Source: Telluria aromaticivorans (GTDB lineage Bacteria > Pseudomonadota > Gammaproteobacteria > Burkholderiales > Burkholderiaceae_D). Taken from it: a stretch of 64,000 bases of DNA. Each line of letters opens with the position of its first letter. Position 1 is the first letter of the stretch. Below are positions 8,524 to 20,202 of the stretch, piece after piece. The stretch is taken from the NCBI RefSeq assembly GCF_013003915.1, contig NZ_JABAIV010000005.1, forward strand, positions 132,990 through 196,989, written 5' to 3'. A program made the position numbers and the translations under genes. Below the pieces are notes generated by a model. It saw nothing but the letters and a program-made list of their open reading frames with translations. It had not been told where the DNA came from and made no database searches.

Positions 8524-9189
8524 TTATGAACGGTAAAGCCGGCCGTGCTGCACCTCGTGCCGCATCGACAGCATCGACAGGCCGGGCGACCAGTTCGACA
8601 GCGCGGCGTCAGGCACGGTGCGCGCGTGCAGTGCGGCGCGCTCCAGGTCCGGGCGCAGCGCCAGCAGCATGCGCTGGCCAGCCACCTGGCCGAGCGGCAC
8701 CGATTTCACGCATACCAGCACCTGGTTCTCCAACCAGGAAAACAGCAGCGCCAGCAGCGCTTCCTCATGCGGGATGCCGAGCGCGTCGACCGCACAGGCG
8801 AAGGCGGCCGGGAAGGACACTTCCGCTCCATGCTGCGCCGGGTCGGCCACGCCGAGTTCGGCCAGCAGGCGCGCCAGCGAATAGCCCATCTGCACGGTTT
8901 CGGCGCGGAATTCAGCAGTGTCGCGCGACGCCAGGAAGGTGTCGTTCCAGAAGGCCAGCGCGGCATCGTCACGCACGGTCCGCGCCTGCAGCAGGCGCCA
9001 GAACAGCGGCGCATCCCAGCTTGCGGCCACTTCATGCAGCATGCGGGCGATCCAGGACTGGGCACTGGCGGCGTCGGTTACCAGCCCGTCCTCGAGCGCC
9101 GATTCCAGGCCCTGCGAATAGCTGTAGCCGCCCACCGGCAGGGCCGGGCTGGCGAATTGCAGCAGGTGCAGCAGGGCGGCCGCGTTCAT
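8524..9189 (-). CDS. ureF: Urease accessory protein UreF
   Basis: A 221-residue all-helical protein with the N-terminal signature LLHLLQFASPALPVGGYSYS and QGLE. UreF links UreD-bound urease to UreG and gates nickel transfer. Its start overlaps the end of ureE by 4 bp, indicating translational coupling. Confidence 0.95.
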   Translation of the reverse strand: MNAAALLHLLQFASPALPVGGYSYSQGLESALEDGLVTDAASAQSWIARMLHEVAASWDAPLFWRLLQARTVRDDAALAFWNDTFLASRDTAEFRAETVQMGYSLARLLAELGVADPAQHGAEVSFPAAFACAVDALGIPHEEALLALLFSWLENQVLVCVKSVPLGQVAGQRMLLALRPDLERAALHARTVPDAALSNWSPGLSMLSMRHEVQHGRLYRS

Positions 9190-9707
9190 GCGCCGTCCAC
9201 GTCCATCGGGCGGTGGATTTTCTGGCGCAGCGGCACCGGCGCCAAAGTCGAACGTGGGCCGTGGTCATGCGCGTGGCCGGCGGCCGACCCAGTGTATGCA
9301 CCGCTCTCCGGCTCGAACGAGGCCAGTTCGTCTTCGACCCGCGCACCCAGGCCGACGACCATCTCGCGCAGCACCGGGTCGGCGCGCATGCGCAGCCCCC
9401 AGTCGCATATTTGTAACTGGGTATGGCGGTTGCCGAGGTGGTAGGCGCAGCGCGCCAGGGTCAGGGCGTCGCCGCAGCGCACGGCGTAGGTCGGCTCCGG
9501 TGCGGCCACGACCCGCACCACGCGGCCGTCGTCGCCGCGCAGCAGGTCGCCGTGGCGCAGCGGCGCACCGCGCGGCAGGAACAGTGCGACTTCCTCGCCC
9601 GAGGCCAGGGTGGCGCGCATGCGGCAGCGCTCGCGCCGCTCCCACGGCAGCACCAGGGAATCGTGCACCTGTGGCGCCTCATCGATCCGGGTATTCAGGG
9701 TCAGCAT
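9186..9707 (-). CDS. ureE: Urease accessory nickel metallochaperone UreE
   Basis: A 173-residue protein. The N-terminal peptide-binding domain is followed by the metal-binding domain with YHLGNRHTQLQ, which holds the conserved interface His. The C-terminal tail carries only a short metal-binding run, GHAHDHG, so nickel storage capacity is modest compared with His-rich homologues. It lies 9 bp after ureC. Confidence 0.93.
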   Translation of the reverse strand: MLTLNTRIDEAPQVHDSLVLPWERRERCRMRATLASGEEVALFLPRGAPLRHGDLLRGDDGRVVRVVAAPEPTYAVRCGDALTLARCAYHLGNRHTQLQICDWGLRMRADPVLREMVVGLGARVEDELASFEPESGAYTGSAAGHAHDHGPRSTLAPVPLRQKIHRPMDVDGA

Positions 9708-9716
9708 GCTCGCTCC

Positions 9717-11413
<1,697 letters not shown>

Positions 11414-11417
<4 letters not shown>

Positions 11418-11734
11418 GCCAGGTCCCGGGGAAGTGGCCCCATCACGCGGCCGTTGAAGCCAATGACGACGCGCGCACCGCTAAGTGCCACCAGTGCCAC
11501 CGTGCGCCGCTGGCCCGGCTCGAAGCGCACCGCGGTGCCGGCGGCGATATCCAGGCGCATCCCCAGCGCCGCCGCGCGGTCGAACTGCAAGGCGTCGTTC
11601 GCTTCGGCGAAATGGTAGTGCGAGCCCACCTGGACCGGACGGTCGCCGCCATTGGCCACGGTTACTACCTGCCCGGGTCGGTCGACGTTCAGAGAGATCT
11701 CGCCTTCTTCGAGAAGGTATTCGCCCGGGATCAT
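11414..11734 (-). CDS. ureB: Urease beta subunit
   Basis: A 106-residue protein beginning [16 protein letters not shown], with [11 protein letters not shown] and [20 protein letters not shown], all typical of the free beta subunit. It overlaps the GNAT gene upstream and ureC downstream by 4 bp each. Confidence 0.97.
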
Positions 11735-12261
11735 CGGCGCGCCCGCGAGAACAGCGTCTTGTAATAGATCGCGGTGGGACGCCAGTGGCCGTTCGGGCTG
11801 CAGCAGTAGTCGGGCAGTTCGCCCACGCGGGTGTAGCCGGCCTTGCTGTACAACTGCTCGGCGCCGGAACCGGCTTCGGTATCGAGGAAGAGCAGGCCGC
11901 GGCGCAGCGACAGCGCTTCGATTTCAGCCGCTTCGAGCAGGGCAGTGCCGACGCCGCGCCGGCGCACCGTGCAATGCACCAGCATCTTCTGCAGCTCGGC
12001 GCGGTTGCTGCCGTTCGGTTTCTGGCACAGGTCGAGCTGCACGCTGCCCACCAGCAGGCCGTTGCGCTCGGCGGCCAGCAGCACGCGCGAGCCGCGTCCA
12101 ACGTCGGCTTCCACGCCGCTCCAGTAGGCGTCCAGCTGCACATCGTCGAGCCCGGCCAGGAAGCCGAGCGAATGGCCGTCGGCGACCGCGTCCAGCAGCA
12201 AGGTTGCCAGTTGCGTGCGCACCTCGATGATGGCGCGGGAATCGAGTCTGCGGATGATCAT
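11731..12261 (-). CDS. GNAT family N-acetyltransferase inside the urease operon
   Basis: A 176-residue protein with a GNAT fold. The acetyl-CoA site is visible as [20 protein letters not shown] and the C-terminal motif as [16 protein letters not shown]. Substrate unknown. It sits between ureA and ureB and overlaps ureB by 4 bp, so it is co-translated with the urease subunits. Pseudomonas aeruginosa also has an acetyltransferase (PA4866) in this position, but its sequence as I remember it is of a different GNAT subfamily. Confidence 0.85.
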   Translation of the reverse strand: MIIRRLDSRAIIEVRTQLATLLLDAVADGHSLGFLAGLDDVQLDAYWSGVEADVGRGSRVLLAAERNGLLVGSVQLDLCQKPNGSNRAELQKMLVHCTVRRRGVGTALLEAAEIEALSLRRGLLFLDTEAGSGAEQLYSKAGYTRVGELPDYCCSPNGHWRPTAIYYKTLFSRARR

Positions 12262-12282
12262 GGTTGTCTCGACGTGTATCGT

Positions 12283-12585
12283 TCAGGGAATCGGATGGTG
12301 GACGGTGACCAGCTTGGTCCCGTCGGGGAAGGTGGCCTCGACCTGGATCTCGGGGATCATCTCGGGCACGCCGTCCATCACGTCGGCGCGGCCCAGCAGG
12401 GTAGCGCCTTCGGACATCAGCTCGGCCACGCTGCGGCCGTCGCGCGCGCCTTCCATGATGGCGGCGCTGATCAGGGCCACCGCTTCCGGGTAGTTCAGCT
12501 TCAGGCCGCGCGCGCGGCGCCGTTCGGCCACCAGGCCTGCGGTAAAAATCAGCAGCTTGTCCTTGTCGCGTGGGCTCAGGTCCAT
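12283..12585 (-). CDS. ureA: Urease gamma subunit
   Basis: A 100-residue protein starting [17 protein letters not shown] and containing [15 protein letters not shown] and [20 protein letters not shown], the family signatures. The ATG at 12585 follows a GGAG site and gives the exact family length; an upstream extension overlapping ureD is rejected. Confidence 0.97.
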   Translation of the reverse strand: MDLSPRDKDKLLIFTAGLVAERRRARGLKLNYPEAVALISAAIMEGARDGRSVAELMSEGATLLGRADVMDGVPEMIPEIQVEATFPDGTKLVTVHHPIP

Positions 12586-12595
12586 GGGGTCTCCT

Positions 12596-13447
12596 TCAGG
12601 TACGCCAGATGCGTGGCGGCTGCGCGTCCAGGCCAAGCAGGTGCGGGCGCAGCGCCTGCCACACGCGCAACAATGCGTGGCGCGCGGCCTCGCTGTCGTC
12701 GCACAGGTAGCGCGCCACGAACATCGACTTGAGCTGGGTAAGGCCGAGTCCAGCATCGGCGGCGCGCAGGCTGGCCAGCAGCGCGGGTGGGCACGGCCTG
12801 CCGACGCCGATCAAGGTGGCGCACACGTGGCGTCCGCCGAGCGCCAGCGGGCTGGCCAGGGCCGCGCCGGCGGCGCGCCCCTGTTCGTGCCACACCAGCC
12901 GTCCGCCGTGGCGGATGCGGGTGCGCTGGCGCAGTGCGCCGTGGATGAAGCGCTCGCCGGATGCGGCACGGCCGAAGCACAGGATCTCGCTGCCGATGTA
13001 GGCGGCATCCTGGGCCAGTTCGACATCGTGCTCGAGGGTCACGTCGGCGCCGTCGTACAGGATGGTTTCCTGCGGCAGCCATTCGATGGCGGCGCCACTA
13101 TCGGCGCGCAGGCTGACCGACTGCTTCGAGGGACGGCCGTTGGCGCGGTACCACTTGGCGGCGCCGGGCGAAGTCAGCAGGCAATGCGCGTCAATGCCGG
13201 CCCCGACCGCGATGTCGAGCACGTCGCCGCCGGCGATGCCGCCCGGCGGATGCACGATCACGGCGTGGCAGACGCCCGGGCCTTCCGGGTACAGCCCCTT
13301 CTGGACCCGCAAGGGCCCGCTGTGGCGGCGTTCGGCAAGCCGGGTACTGGCCCCGTCGCGCGCGAAACCGAGCCGCAGGCTGGCATGCCAGCCCGGATGG
13401 ACGGGCGAGTCGGGAAGGGGGCCGACAGGGAAAGGAGCATCGCGCAT
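12596..13447 (-). CDS. ureD: Urease accessory protein UreD (UreH)
   Basis: A 283-residue protein with [36 protein letters not shown] and the region [13 protein letters not shown], all conserved in UreD. It is the scaffold that binds the urease apoenzyme and channels nickel. It is the first gene of the operon, 10 bp before ureA. An AGGGG ribosome-site candidate precedes the ATG. Confidence 0.95.
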   Translation of the reverse strand: MRDAPFPVGPLPDSPVHPGWHASLRLGFARDGASTRLAERRHSGPLRVQKGLYPEGPGVCHAVIVHPPGGIAGGDVLDIAVGAGIDAHCLLTSPGAAKWYRANGRPSKQSVSLRADSGAAIEWLPQETILYDGADVTLEHDVELAQDAAYIGSEILCFGRAASGERFIHGALRQRTRIRHGGRLVWHEQGRAAGAALASPLALGGRHVCATLIGVGRPCPPALLASLRAADAGLGLTQLKSMFVARYLCDDSEAARHALLRVWQALRPHLLGLDAQPPRIWRT

Positions 13448-13709
13448 GCCCCTGCCGAATGCAGGATGCGTGCCAGCCCCTCAGGATGGGGGCGGCAAGC
13501 CGGCCGAACGACCGTACGGGAAGTTTTCCATAGTAAGCGGGGTGCGGCTAGGGTTCAAATCCGTTGCAGCCACGCCATACGGCGCACCGAAAACGGGAAA
13601 ATTTGCCCGGTTTTGCTACTTAACTATCGAATCCGCACCGAATTGGACGTAATGTATCTTGCGTTGCGGCAATTACGCGCTCGCCTAACACGAATAACAG
13701 GAACCAATC

Positions 13710-14183
13710 ATGGATGCAGCAACCCTAGACAACGAAGTATTGTCCTTCCGCCTCGCGAAGGAAGAGTACGCCATCAGCATCCTCAAGGTGCAGGAAATCC
13801 GGGGCTATGAAGAGCCCACCCTGCTGCCGAGCGCGCCCGCCTGCATCAAGGGCATCCAGAACCTGCGCGGCTCGATCGTGCCGATCGTGGACATGCGCAT
13901 CCTGTTCAACCTGGGCGAGCCGACCTATGACCAGTTTACCGTCGTGATCGTCCTGAACATCAAGAACCACGTGATCGGCATGGTGGTGGACAGCGTCTCC
14001 GACGTCGTCACCCTGCTGGATGAGCAGATCCGCCCCGCCCCCGAGATGGGTTCGGCTGCGGATGGCGACTACATCACCGGCCTGGGTACGGTCGGCGAGC
14101 GCATGCTGATCATGCTGGATATCGATCAGCTCATGAGCTCGGAGAAGCTGGGCCTGATCACCAGCCCGAAACAGGCCGCCTAA
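13710..14183 (+). CDS. cheW: Chemotaxis coupling protein CheW
   Basis: A 157-residue protein of the CheW fold: [20 protein letters not shown], then the family signature [15 protein letters not shown] and [11 protein letters not shown]. It bridges chemoreceptors to CheA in the cytoplasm. A chemoreceptor gene follows by 50 bp, so the pair probably works together; no CheA is in the window. An AGGA site precedes the ATG. The 262 bp before it separates it from the divergent urease operon. Confidence 0.93.
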   Translation: MDAATLDNEVLSFRLAKEEYAISILKVQEIRGYEEPTLLPSAPACIKGIQNLRGSIVPIVDMRILFNLGEPTYDQFTVVIVLNIKNHVIGMVVDSVSDVVTLLDEQIRPAPEMGSAADGDYITGLGTVGERMLIMLDIDQLMSSEKLGLITSPKQAA

Positions 14184-14233
14184 CCATCATCATCGGACAA
14201 GCTCGGGTGCGCCCCGAATCCAGGAGAAAACAC

Positions 14234-15844
14234 ATGAACTTCGCCAACCTCAATATCGGCAAACGCCTCGGCTTCGGTTTTGGCCTGGTATGCACCATGC
14301 TTGTCTGCATGATCGTATCCAGCACCGTCATGCTCGGCCGCGTCAACGACGGCACCGACGAGATCGTCAATAACCGCATGCCGCGGATTGAAACGACGAC
14401 CCTGCTGCTCAACGAAATCAACGACATCGCCATTGCGCTGCGCAACATGCTGCTCAATGAAGAGCGCTCGGACCGGACCCGCCAGGCCGAGGAAGTCCTC
14501 AGCTCGCGCAAGGCCATCGACCGCCTGCTGGGCGAGCTCGACAAGACCCTGCAGCACCCGACCGCACGGCAGCTGCTGGCGGCCAAGCAAAAGCACATCA
14601 CCACCTATATCGCAGGCCAGGAAAAGATCATGAAGCTCGTGAACGAGGGCCTGGTCGAGGAAGCGAACCAGCACCTGTCCGAGGAACTGCGTCCTTTGCT
14701 GGTAGAGCTCAAAAAGGCCGTGCACCAGCAGGCCGAGCTGCAGAAGTCGATCGCCATGGAAAAGGCCGCCGAGGCCCAGCGCACCTATGAAAACACCACC
14801 CGCCTGATGTGGATCGTGGGTGCCGCCGTGGTCCTGCTGGCAGGCGCGGTGGCCTGGTGGATCACGCGCTCGATCACGCGTCCGGTGCAGCGCGCGCTGG
14901 AGGTGGCCAATACGGTCGCCGCCGGCGACCTGACCAGCCGCATCGAGGTCACCACCCGCGATGAAATGGGCCAGCTGCTGCAGGCACTCAAGACCATGAA
15001 CGAGAACCTGGCGCGCACGGTCGGCACCGTGCGCACCGGCACCGGCACCATCACGGTGGCCGCCAACGAAGTCGCGGCCGGCAACCAGGACCTGTCCAGC
15101 CGCACCGAGCAGCAGGCAAGCTCGCTGGAAGAAACCGCATCCTCGATGGAAGAACTGACCTCGACCGTCAAGCAAAACGCCGACAATGCACGCCAGGCCA
15201 ACGTGCTGGCAGACGCAGCTTCGCAGGTGGCCCAGCGCGGCGGCGCCGTGATCAGCCAGGTGGTCGGCACGATGGGCGAGATCGATGCTTCGGCTGGCAA
15301 GATCAGCGACATCATCGGCGTGATCGACAGCATCGCCTTCCAGACCAATATCCTGGCGCTGAATGCCGCCGTCGAAGCGGCGCGCGCAGGCGAGCAGGGA
15401 CGCGGCTTCGCGGTCGTTGCAACCGAGGTGCGCAACCTCGCGCAGCGTTCGGCGGCAGCGGCGAAAGAGATCAAGGGCCTGATCAACGACTCTACCGGCA
15501 AGGTGGCCAGCGGCAGCAAGCTGGTGGCCGAAGCCGGCGCCACGATGCAGGAGATCGTTGACAGCGTGCGGCGCGTCACCGACATCATGGGCGAGATCAC
15601 CTCGGCCAGCCAGGAGCAGACCGCCGGCATCGAGCAGATCAACCAGGCCGTGGCCGAGATGGACAACGTGACGCAGCAGAATGCCGCGCTGGTGGAAGAA
15701 GCCGCCGCCGCCGCGGAAGCCATGAAGGACCAGGCAGCCATGCTGACAGCCGCGATGGCAGCCTTCCGTATCGACGGCGGCGAGCAAGCCGCACAGCCAG
15801 CCACTCGCGCCGTGCACCGCCCATTAAAGGCACTGGCAGCATAA
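14234..15844 (+). CDS. Methyl-accepting chemotaxis protein
   Basis: A 536-residue receptor. Membrane helices at about 13-34 and 193-212 frame a four-helix-bundle periplasmic sensor. HAMP follows (about 212-265), then a long signalling domain with the conserved hairpin tip ([39 protein letters not shown]). Glu/Gln-rich adaptation stretches flank it. No C-terminal CheR-docking pentapeptide is present. The ATG at 14234 has the ribosome site AGGAGA; a GTG nine codons upstream is rejected. The ligand cannot be told. Confidence 0.93.
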   Translation: MNFANLNIGKRLGFGFGLVCTMLVCMIVSSTVMLGRVNDGTDEIVNNRMPRIETTTLLLNEINDIAIALRNMLLNEERSDRTRQAEEVLSSRKAIDRLLGELDKTLQHPTARQLLAAKQKHITTYIAGQEKIMKLVNEGLVEEANQHLSEELRPLLVELKKAVHQQAELQKSIAMEKAAEAQRTYENTTRLMWIVGAAVVLLAGAVAWWITRSITRPVQRALEVANTVAAGDLTSRIEVTTRDEMGQLLQALKTMNENLARTVGTVRTGTGTITVAANEVAAGNQDLSSRTEQQASSLEETASSMEELTSTVKQNADNARQANVLADAASQVAQRGGAVISQVVGTMGEIDASAGKISDIIGVIDSIAFQTNILALNAAVEAARAGEQGRGFAVVATEVRNLAQRSAAAAKEIKGLINDSTGKVASGSKLVAEAGATMQEIVDSVRRVTDIMGEITSASQEQTAGIEQINQAVAEMDNVTQQNAALVEEAAAAAEAMKDQAAMLTAAMAAFRIDGGEQAAQPATRAVHRPLKALAA

Positions 15845-15852
15845 CCGCGACC

Positions 15853-15894
15853 CGTAGGGTGGGCCGGTCCTCCTGCCCACGCGTTCAAATCACG
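15853..15894. repeat. Single-arm hairpin repeat, copy 3
   Basis: Only the left arm is present: CGTAGGGTGGGC, inner bases CGGtcctCCTG, then GCCCACGCGTTCAAATCACG. It lies just after the chemoreceptor. Confidence 0.7.
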
Positions 15895-15964
15895 GTTGCG
15901 CAGCACAGGCGCGTTTCGGAATACATCGATCGGTTGACCGCATAGACCGAAACCCGCCCCCCAT

Positions 15965-16002
15965 AAAAAAACGGCAAGCCTTCCGGCCTGCCGTTTTTTT
16001 TT
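15965..16002. terminator. Bidirectional rho-independent terminator
   Basis: AACGGCAAGC and GCCTGCCGTT form a stem flanked by an A-run on one side and a T-run on the other. It lies between the convergent chemoreceptor and porin genes and can serve both. Confidence 0.85.
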
Positions 16003-16015
16003 ACGCCAGAGCGTC

Positions 16016-17035
16016 TTAGAACGAGTGACGCACACCCACGTTGAACACCGACGGATCGGCGCCGAACGCGGTTGGAGGCGGAGCGAAGGTGCCGCCGGCC
16101 GAGGTCAGGCCGAAGTTGCCGCCGTTGTTGTTGCGCACGCGGCCGTAGCTGCTGTACAGGTTGGTGCGCTTGGACAGGGTGTACTGGTAGGCCAGCGAGA
16201 AGCCGTTGCCGCGGCCGCCGGTATCGACGCGCTGCTGGTGCACCGAAGCGAAGAACTTGCTGGCGCCGGCGGTGAACGAACCGCCCACGGTGGTGAACTT
16301 GAACTCGGGGAGCGGACCCTCCGGGTCGGCCATCACGTAGGAACCGCGCAGGTCGAAGGCACCGAAGTTGTAGCCGGCGCCGAAAGCGAATTCCTCGTCG
16401 TCGCCAGTGGCCAGGTTCTCGACCTGGTGGTAGCCGGCGCCCAGGTTCAGCGGGCCGTTCTTGTATTCGACCGACACGCCGACCAGGCTGCCCGACGGGT
16501 TGTCGTTCTGGCGTTCGCCCGCGCTGTACGCGGCCTGCACCGTGAAGCCGCTCAGGGCTTCGCTCTTGTAGTTGACCGAATTCGGCAGGCGGCGGGTGGC
16601 GCGGCCGGTGCCGAAGCTGCCCAGGTTGGAGCCGTAGAAGCCATGGCCCAGCGGGTCGCTCGACTGCACGACTGCGGCGATCGGGCTGTATTCGCGGCCG
16701 ACGGTGACGGTGCCGAACGAGCCTTGCAGGCCCACCACGGCGCGGCGCTGGAACAGGCCGGCGGCGTCCTGGGCGCCGCTATCGAGGGCGATACCTGCTT
16801 CGATGTTGAACAGCGCCTTCAGGCCGTTGCCCAGGTCTTCGGTGCCGCGGAAGCCGATGCGGCTGGTCGACTGCGTGCCCGAACTGATCACGGTACGGCT
16901 GTCGGTGCCTGGTGCATCCGTGTCTTCGATACCGACCGATGCGTCGGCGATACCGTAGATCGTCACGCTGGTTTGCGCCTGCGCAGCCAGCGGCAGGACG
17001 GATAACAGGGCGATAGCCAGACTAATCTTCTTCAT
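16016..17035 (-). CDS. Gram-negative porin (Burkholderiales general porin type)
   Basis: A 339-residue protein. Signal peptide MKKISLAIALLSVLPLAAQA, then QTSVTIYGIADASVGIE, TSRIGFRGTEDLGNGLKA and the terminal NVGVRHSF with its C-terminal Phe, all typical of the trimeric 16-strand porins of this order. It allows passive entry of small solutes. It is divergent from the TonB receptor across a 407-bp spacer and may belong to the arabinose regulon, though no copy of the proposed operator was seen close to its start. A GGAGAC ribosome site precedes the ATG. Confidence 0.92.
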   Translation of the reverse strand: MKKISLAIALLSVLPLAAQAQTSVTIYGIADASVGIEDTDAPGTDSRTVISSGTQSTSRIGFRGTEDLGNGLKALFNIEAGIALDSGAQDAAGLFQRRAVVGLQGSFGTVTVGREYSPIAAVVQSSDPLGHGFYGSNLGSFGTGRATRRLPNSVNYKSEALSGFTVQAAYSAGERQNDNPSGSLVGVSVEYKNGPLNLGAGYHQVENLATGDDEEFAFGAGYNFGAFDLRGSYVMADPEGPLPEFKFTTVGGSFTAGASKFFASVHQQRVDTGGRGNGFSLAYQYTLSKRTNLYSSYGRVRNNNGGNFGLTSAGGTFAPPPTAFGADPSVFNVGVRHSF

Positions 17036-17442
17036 TGCATGTCTCCAGTGGTTGATTGCGAACGGTGCCGGTCTGTCTGTTAGTCAAAAGTCAGCTTTAT
17101 TAGACAGTTACGTTACCAGCACCGTCAAAATGATGCCAATAAACATTTGCACTATCCTTACATGATTTCTGATTGGCATGTTTATGTGGTCAAAAAACAG
17201 CATGATCCAGCGCAAACATTGCTGTGAAAACACTTTACATGTTGCGTCTATCACACGCTATCGGTGGTTTCCACAATCTTTCCGATTCCCAACAGTACAA
17301 TTGACTGATACAGAATTTGATATCGGAACGGCGGAAAAATTGATTGGAATGATCTCGCTTCAACGCCTACCATCAATGTCGAGCATGTAAGAACAGCAAA
17401 GCCGCGACACAGCGGCCACGAAAAAAACGACATAGGAGACGT
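17036..17442. other. Divergent promoter region, porin / TonB receptor
   Basis: A 407-bp AT-richer stretch with no plausible gene. It holds the proposed arabinose operator at 17319-17348, 94 bp before the receptor start. The half nearer the porin has no motif I recognise. Confidence 0.6.
17319..17348 (+). promoter_or_regulatory. Proposed arabinose-regulon operator, site A
   Basis: GATATC at 17319-17324 and TTGATTGGA at 17340-17348, starts 21 bp apart. The same pair with identical spacing is found before the dehydratase operon and the ABC transporter. TTGATT could also act as a -35 element. The link to the LysR regulator at 44040 is inferred. Confidence 0.6.
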
Positions 17443-20109
17443 ATGAAACGCACTTCCTCGGGCCGTGCCATGGCCAGTTCCTGTCAACTCTTCGCCCTGC
17501 GCGCTACCGTCGCAGCCCTTGCCGGCGCCGGCCTGATCAGCAGCGCCACCGTCGGCGCCCAGGAACTTGCCGCAGTCGAGGCGCCGGCCGTCCCGGCGCC
17601 AGCCGCGGAAGCCGACGGGAAGGGCAGCGGCAAGGAATCCATCGTCCTCGTCACCGGCACCCGCCAGGCCGCCCAGAGCGCGCAAACCATCAAACGCAAT
17701 GCCGAACAGGTGGTCGATTCGATCGTCGCCGACGACATCGGCAAGTTTCCCGATAAAAACGTTGCCGAGATCCTCGGCCGCGTGCCCGGTGTGCAGGTGA
17801 TCCGCCAGAACGGCGAAGCCGGCAACGTCGTCATCCGCGGCCTGGGCGGCATCACCACCCTGTACAACGGCCGCGAGATGTTCACCGCCGCCGGCCGCAG
17901 CCTGTTCCTGGCCGACGTGCCGGTGGCGATGCTGCAGCGCGTGGATGTCTATAAATCGCAGGGCGCCGACATGGTCGAAGGCGGCACCTCGGGCGTGATC
18001 GACGTGCGCACCAACCGTCCGTTCGACTTCAAGGGCGCGCAAGCAGCCTTCAATGCGCGCGCCGAGCACCGCGACAAGGCCGACAAGATCGACCCGAACG
18101 TGTCGGGCATGCTGTCGAACCGCTGGAGCACCGGCATCGGCGAGATCGGCGTGCTGGGCGGGCTTTCGTACCAGCGCGGCCGCTACCACGACGAGACGGC
18201 CTTCGTCGGCGCGCCGATGACGATCGACCGCGGCATCATCGGCGCCGATGCCATGGGCCGGGTGATGGGCAGCGGCGACCGCGAGCGCCTGGCGGGCAAC
18301 CTGTCGGCCCAGTGGCGCCCGAGCAAGGAGCTCGAAGTCTATGCCGAAGGTTTCTCGACCAGGATCGACCACGATTCGCAGAGCATCTTCTTCGTGGGCG
18401 GCCTGCCGATCAACAATTCGGCTTCGACCGTGACCCCGCGCGCGGGCACCAACTACCTGGAATCGATCAGCAACCCGAACGTCAACACCTTCACCCTGAG
18501 CTCGACCCAGGCGCGGCGCGACGATTCCGAGACCCACCAGGGCGCCGTCGGGGCCATCTGGAAGGTCATGCCCGGCGTGCGCGCCAGCACCGAACTGGTA
18601 CGCACCGTCTCGAAATACAGCCAGCTCAACCCGATCCTGGACACGGTGCGCGACGTCGCCAAGCCGATCTCCGCCAGCGTGCGCGACGGCGGCGGTTTCC
18701 TGACCTATCCGGGCGTGGACATGACCGACCCGGCGCCGTGGACCCTGTTCGCGCTGTTCGACAACCATAACCGCTCGCGCGGCGCCGCCACCGACTGGCG
18801 CGGCGACGTGAGCTGGATGCCGGAATCGGACGGCTTCATCAAGGAAGTCAGCGCCGGCGCCCGTGTCGCCGAACGGTTCGCCTCCTATGTGCATGAACTG
18901 AACGGCTACTCGGACGCGCCGAACCGGTTCACGCCGAACGCCATCAAGGTCACCAGCATCCCGGGCCTGAACTGCACCAGCCCCGAGACCGGCGGCAACT
19001 ACGGCATGAACCAGTTCTACGCGCCGTGCAGGGACTTCCTGCTGGATCACACCGGCGCCGTGCGCCAGGCCATCCGTGGCGAGACAAACGCGCGTCCGGA
19101 CGATCCGCTGTCCTACTACGCCGACCGCGAGAAGACCCACGCGATCTACGCCAAGCTGAACTTCGGCTTCGACGCCGGCCCCGTCCCGGTTGATGGCACC
19201 ATCGGTGCACGCTACGTGAAGACGAAGCAGAACATCAGCGGCTTCTCGTCGAACAACGGCGTGGTGTCGCCGACCACCGTGTCTTCCTCGACCAGCGACG
19301 TGCTGCCAAGCCTGTCGATGCGCGCCCACTTCCGCCAGGACCTGATCGGACGCCTCTCCGCCAGCAAGGCGATCGAACGCGCCCCGTTCGGCGACTTCAA
19401 TCCGGGCCTGGTGCTGTTCCCGTCGACCACGACCACGCTGGCCACCGGCACCGCCGGCAACCCGAACCTCAAGCCCCAGGAAGCGCGCAACGTCGATGTG
19501 GCCCTGGAGTGGTATTTCGCGCCGGCCGGCTCGGTCACCGGCACGCTGTTCCACCACAAGTACGAGAACTACCTGCGCCGGACTTCGCGTCCGGAAACCT
19601 TCGATGGCGTGACCTATAACGTCAGCCGCCCGTACAACGCGGTGTCGGGCAACCTGAAGGGCGCCGAATTCGCCTACCAGCAGTTCTTCACCTTCCTGCC
19701 GGGCTGGCTGGGCGGGCTGGGCGTGCAGACCAACGTCACCTTCATGGATGGCGGCCTGGCCGAGGCGGATGGCACGATCAACACCTTCGCCGGCATGTCG
19801 CGCCGTTCGGCCAACCTGGTCGGCCTGTACGAGTACGGCAAGTGGTCGGGCCGGCTGGCCTACAGCTGGCGCGACAAGTTCACCGCCGAGTACAACTACC
19901 GCGCGCTGCCGTACAACATCGTGGTCGATCCGCTCAAGACCCTGGATGCGTCGATTTCGTACAAGCTGACCGACAACGTCAGTATCACGCTCGACGGCAG
20001 CAACCTGCTCGACCAGGCCTACCACGACTACCACAGCGTGCCTGAACTGCCGCGTGACATCCGCCGTTATGATCGTGTGGTCGGACTGTCGCTCAGGTGG
20101 CGCAATTAA
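17443..20109 (+). CDS. TonB-dependent receptor for (arabino)oligosaccharides
   Basis: An 888-residue outer-membrane receptor. Signal peptide about 1-40, then a TonB-box-like stretch ESIVLVTGTR, a plug domain (VVDSIVADDIGKFPDKNVAE, GVQVIRQNGEAGNVVIRGLGG split over about residues 88-150) and a beta-barrel to GLSLRWRN at the end. The ADDIGKFPDKNVAE plug signature belongs to the Caulobacter/Xanthomonas type of receptors tied to plant-glycan loci. Neighbouring GH43 and MFS genes suggest arabinan fragments as substrate. It is the first gene of operon A; the GGAGAC-type ribosome site lies just before the ATG. Confidence 0.93.
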   Translation: MKRTSSGRAMASSCQLFALRATVAALAGAGLISSATVGAQELAAVEAPAVPAPAAEADGKGSGKESIVLVTGTRQAAQSAQTIKRNAEQVVDSIVADDIGKFPDKNVAEILGRVPGVQVIRQNGEAGNVVIRGLGGITTLYNGREMFTAAGRSLFLADVPVAMLQRVDVYKSQGADMVEGGTSGVIDVRTNRPFDFKGAQAAFNARAEHRDKADKIDPNVSGMLSNRWSTGIGEIGVLGGLSYQRGRYHDETAFVGAPMTIDRGIIGADAMGRVMGSGDRERLAGNLSAQWRPSKELEVYAEGFSTRIDHDSQSIFFVGGLPINNSASTVTPRAGTNYLESISNPNVNTFTLSSTQARRDDSETHQGAVGAIWKVMPGVRASTELVRTVSKYSQLNPILDTVRDVAKPISASVRDGGGFLTYPGVDMTDPAPWTLFALFDNHNRSRGAATDWRGDVSWMPESDGFIKEVSAGARVAERFASYVHELNGYSDAPNRFTPNAIKVTSIPGLNCTSPETGGNYGMNQFYAPCRDFLLDHTGAVRQAIRGETNARPDDPLSYYADREKTHAIYAKLNFGFDAGPVPVDGTIGARYVKTKQNISGFSSNNGVVSPTTVSSSTSDVLPSLSMRAHFRQDLIGRLSASKAIERAPFGDFNPGLVLFPSTTTTLATGTAGNPNLKPQEARNVDVALEWYFAPAGSVTGTLFHHKYENYLRRTSRPETFDGVTYNVSRPYNAVSGNLKGAEFAYQQFFTFLPGWLGGLGVQTNVTFMDGGLAEADGTINTFAGMSRRSANLVGLYEYGKWSGRLAYSWRDKFTAEYNYRALPYNIVVDPLKTLDASISYKLTDNVSITLDGSNLLDQAYHDYHSVPELPRDIRRYDRVVGLSLRWRN

Positions 20110-20110
20110 G

Positions 20111-20126
20111 CCTGTCCCGGGACAGG
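20111..20126. promoter_or_regulatory. Perfect 16-bp palindrome after the TonB receptor
   Basis: CCTGTCCCGGGACAGG begins one base after the receptor stop codon. It could be an operator or an RNA stem; no T-run follows, so it is not a standard terminator. Confidence 0.5.
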
Positions 20127-20142
20127 TGACGTAGTAAATAAA

Positions 20143-20177
20143 GGGGCGCTGCAGGGTCAATCTTCCGGCAGTGCCCC
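20143..20177 (+). promoter_or_regulatory. Hairpin in the leader of the MFS gene
   Basis: GGGGCGCTGC at 20143-20152 pairs with GCAGTGCCCC at 20168-20177 (one mismatch, 15-base loop), 25 bp before the transporter start. With the palindrome just upstream it may adjust expression between an abundant receptor and a less abundant transporter. Confidence 0.45.
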
Positions 20178-20202
20178 CGGTTCGTTCAAGGGAAGGCGCA
20201 AC

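Noticed and set aside
13460..13475. Sigma-54-like match before ureD on the minus strand (TGGCAC, five bases, CTGCA)
   Set aside because: Spacing is right with one core mismatch, but transcription would begin only 2-3 bases before the ureD ATG, leaving no room for the AGGGG ribosome site and no alternative downstream start.
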